5,950 nucleotides of DNA from Candidatus Shapirobacteria bacterium CG2_30_35_20 (GTDB lineage: Bacteria > Patescibacteriota > Microgenomatia > UBA12405), in the NCBI GenBank assembly GCA_001873665.1, contig MNZO01000048.1, forward strand, positions 1-5,950. The letters are read 5' to 3'. The first letter of the stretch is position 1; each line of letters begins with the position of its first letter. Under the pieces are notes generated by a model that did not search any database, was not told the origin of the DNA, and was given only the letters and a program-made list of their open reading frames with translations. This document shows, one piece after another, positions 4,375 through 5,950 of the stretch. Position numbers and translations under genes: made by a program.

Positions 4375-5814
4375 ATGTTACTCGATAAAACCATTTTAGA
4401 ATTAGCCACGGGTTTAAGGTCTGGAGAATTTACCTCGGTTGATTTGGTCAATGAATGCTATGACAATATTGCCAAATATAATGACAAAGTAAATGCCTTT
4501 ATTACAATAATCCCTCGCGAAACAGCACTAAAACAAGCTCAAGAAATTGATTGTAAATTGAAAATTGCCTGCCTGCCGGCAAGGCAGGAAAATTGTAAAT
4601 TGCTAGCCGGTATCCCTTTTGTTTTAAAAGATTGTTTTTGTACTGAGGGTATCAAAACTACTTCTGCTTCCAAAGTTTTGGAAAACTTTATTCCACCCTA
4701 TAGTGCCACTATTTACAAAAAATTACTCGATGCTGGTGCCATTTTAATTGGCAAGATGAATATGGATGCCTGGGGTCATGGTGGCTCATCCGAAAATACT
4801 GATTTTGGATCAGTAAAAAATCCTTGGGACACTACTCGTGTTGCTGGTGGTTCTGGTGGTGGACCAGCAGTCGCCGTAGCCACCCGCATGTGCGTCTTTG
4901 CTGTCGGCGAAGATACTGGTGGTTCGATTCGCAATCCTGCCGGTTGGACTAACACCACCGGTCTAAAAGTTACTTATGGGCGAGTCTCTCGATATGGTGC
5001 TATTGCTTATGCTTCGTCTTTTGATACTGTTGGCCCAGTTGCCAAAACAGTCGAGGATTGTGCAATAATCTTAGAAACAATTGCTGGGGTTGATAAATTT
5101 GATGCTACTTCATCACCAAATCCGGTTCCCCAATATTCAAAATTATTAAATAAAAATTTATCAGAAATCACTATTGGTATACCCAAAGAATTTTATGGTG
5201 ATGGTCTTGACCTAGAAATAAAAGAAAAGGTTTTGCAAGTTGCCGCTGATTTAAAAAAGTCTGGTGCTAAAATAAAAGAAATCTCGATGCCACTTTTTGA
5301 TCTATGTTTGCCAGTTTATTATCTAATTGCTCCCAGTGAAACCAGCTCTAATTTAGCCCGTTACGACGGTATTCGTTATGGTAATAATCGTGATAATTTC
5401 ACCGACGAAACCATTCGTCGTATTTTAATTGGAACGTATGCTCTATCCGCCGGTTACTATGATGCTTATTACAAAAAAGCTCAACAAGTCCGGACTCTAT
5501 TTATAGAAGAATATCAAAAAGCATTGTCGCAATGCGATATATTATTACAACCAATAATGCCCAACAATCCACCAAAGTTTGGGCAACTATTATCTGATCC
5601 ACTTCAAAATTTATTAGCTGATATCTACACTGTTTCGCAAAATCCTGTCGGCGTTCCGTCCCTAGCTATACCATGTGGCTTTACCAAATCAGGTTTACCT
5701 ATCGGTGCCCAAATCATCGGTAAAATGTTTTCTGAAGAATTGTTGTTGAGTATCGGCCACGAGTATCAAAAACTTACCGATTTTCACACCAAAAAACCAA
5801 ATCTACAAATTTGA
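4375..5814 (+). CDS. gatA: Asp-tRNA(Asn)/Glu-tRNA(Gln) amidotransferase subunit A (amidase)
   Basis: A 479-residue catalytic glutaminase subunit of GatCAB. It releases ammonia from glutamine, which GatB uses to amidate Glu-tRNA(Gln) or Asp-tRNA(Asn). It belongs to the amidase-signature family with a Lys, cis-Ser, Ser triad: K85 in GIPFVLKD, S160 in GGSGGGPA and the nucleophile S184 in DTGGSIRNPA, with the expected 24-residue spacing between the serines. Further family blocks are GKMNMDAWGHGGSSENTDFG (126-145), YGRVSRYGAIAYASSFDTVG (201-220) and the late VPSLAIPCGF and GLPIGAQIIG. Two oddities are visible. The second Ser of the usual GGSSGG is Gly161, and a 14-residue segment just before CKLLAGIPF comes from a palindromic insertion. 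ATG 4375 lies 2 bases after gatC with no Shine-Dalgarno. gatB does not follow within the window. Confidence 0.95.
   Translation: MLLDKTILELATGLRSGEFTSVDLVNECYDNIAKYNDKVNAFITIIPRETALKQAQEIDCKLKIACLPARQENCKLLAGIPFVLKDCFCTEGIKTTSASKVLENFIPPYSATIYKKLLDAGAILIGKMNMDAWGHGGSSENTDFGSVKNPWDTTRVAGGSGGGPAVAVATRMCVFAVGEDTGGSIRNPAGWTNTTGLKVTYGRVSRYGAIAYASSFDTVGPVAKTVEDCAIILETIAGVDKFDATSSPNPVPQYSKLLNKNLSEITIGIPKEFYGDGLDLEIKEKVLQVAADLKKSGAKIKEISMPLFDLCLPVYYLIAPSETSSNLARYDGIRYGNNRDNFTDETIRRILIGTYALSAGYYDAYYKKAQQVRTLFIEEYQKALSQCDILLQPIMPNNPPKFGQLLSDPLQNLLADIYTVSQNPVGVPSLAIPCGFTKSGLPIGAQIIGKMFSEELLLSIGHEYQKLTDFHTKKPNLQI
4550..4602 (+). repeat. 11-bp direct repeats bounding a 42-bp insertion in gatA
   Basis: ATTGTAAATTG occurs at 4550-4560 and again at 4592-4602, a 42-base offset that equals 14 codons. 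The repeat encodes the CKL of DCKL and of NCKL, so removing one copy plus the intervening DNA restores a continuous EIDCKLLAGIPF. A shorter repeat, GAAAATTG, directly brackets the palindrome (4560-4567 and 4588-4595). This pattern suits an insertion with target duplication, or a local duplication combined with an insertion. Confidence 0.7.
4568..4588. repeat. GC-rich palindromic element inside gatA
   Basis: CCTGCC (4568-4573) pairs with GGCAGG (4583-4588) around the self-complementary GCCGGC (4575-4580), so DNA or mRNA could form a tight hairpin. It is almost all G and C within AT-rich coding sequence. In the gatA frame it encodes CLPARQ (residues 66-71). From memory, CLPAGRQ-like peptides occur inside many unrelated proteins of Microgenomates and Parcubacteria genomes, which would make this one copy of a dispersed palindromic family; that needs a database check. 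Confidence 0.75.
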
Positions 5815-5848
5815 CATTATTTCATTAAAAATTGATTAAAAATATTTT

Positions 5849-5950
5849 GAAATTAGAAATTAGAAATTAGAAATTAGAAATTAGAAATTAGAAATTAGAA
5901 ATTAGAAATTAGAAATTAGAAATTAGAAATTAGAAATTAGAAATTAGAAA
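5849..5950 (+). repeat. tandem array of a 7-bp unit (GAAATTA), truncated by the window edge
   Basis: About 14.5 perfect copies of GAAATTA run from 5849 to the last base with no visible variation. Because 7 is not a multiple of 3, every forward frame passes through TAG and every reverse frame through TAA within 21 bases, so the array is non-coding on both strands. The unit fits the same degenerate pattern (GRWWWTW) as the heptamers around the S23 gene. The 34 bases between the gatA stop and the array (5815-5848) are AT-rich and show no clear terminator. Confidence 0.95.

Noticed and set aside
4776..4958. Minus-strand frame inside gatA
   Set aside because: It is antisense to the most conserved amidase-signature part of gatA, and its Pro/Thr-rich product mirrors Gly-rich sense codons; no gene features.
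5849..5950. CRISPR array or repeat protein at the window end
   Set aside because: The 7-bp units are directly adjacent with no spacers, and all six frames hit stop codons within 21 bases.
1..5950. TGA recoded as glycine (as in Gracilibacteria and Absconditabacteria)
   Set aside because: The helicase and gatA both end at TGA at the expected family ends, and no conserved frame needs reading through TGA.

Overview
The window looks like a piece of a Candidate Phyla Radiation (Patescibacteria) genome, most probably Microgenomates-like. This is inference from an AT-rich sequence, standard-code TGA stops, plus-strand genes without Shine-Dalgarno motifs, a four-helix-bundle S23 gene flanked by short AT-rich repeats, and a GC-rich palindrome inserted in a coding gene. 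No rRNA or marker tree is available to confirm it.

Layout. Positions 1-138 hold the 3' end of an unidentified gene. After 15 bases comes a UvrD/PcrA-type DNA helicase (154-2022, GTG start) with all core helicase motifs, a shortened 2B region and no C-terminal extension. Convergent to it, three bases away, is a small minus-strand gene of unknown function (2026-2283). Positions 2284-2464 carry a TC run, an extended -10 promoter, and a terminator-like hairpin only about 10 bases after the predicted transcription start. An S23-type four-helix-bundle gene (2465-2848) follows, with related repeat blocks in inverted orientation on its two sides (2416-2463; 2877-2924 and 2968-3015). The plus-strand cluster femAB-like (3024-4064), gatC (4073-4372), gatA (4375-5814) comes next with gaps of 8 and 2 bases. 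The window ends inside an uninterrupted array of a 7-bp unit (5849 to the edge).

How the genes fit together. GatC and GatA are two subunits of the GatCAB amidotransferase, which converts misacylated Glu-tRNA(Gln) or Asp-tRNA(Asn) to the correct aminoacyl-tRNA; gatB is not in the window. FemA/B/X-family enzymes use aminoacyl-tRNA to add amino acids to the peptidoglycan stem peptide, so the three-gene cluster has a common aminoacyl-tRNA theme. The helicase belongs to DNA repair and replication.

Most interesting signals. (1) The S23 gene and the repeats around it form a compact unit: a roughly 48-bp block with a conserved core occurs once inverted upstream and twice downstream, all built on a 7-bp period. 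The repeat supplies the S23 start codon and N-terminal tail, and abuts the femAB start codon. This resembles the intervening sequences of 23S rRNA that encode S23 proteins, but lies between protein genes. (2) A GC-rich palindrome sits inside gatA within a 42-base in-frame insertion bounded by an 11-bp direct repeat, adding 14 residues. (3) A promoter and terminator are placed to make a transcript of about 50 nt.
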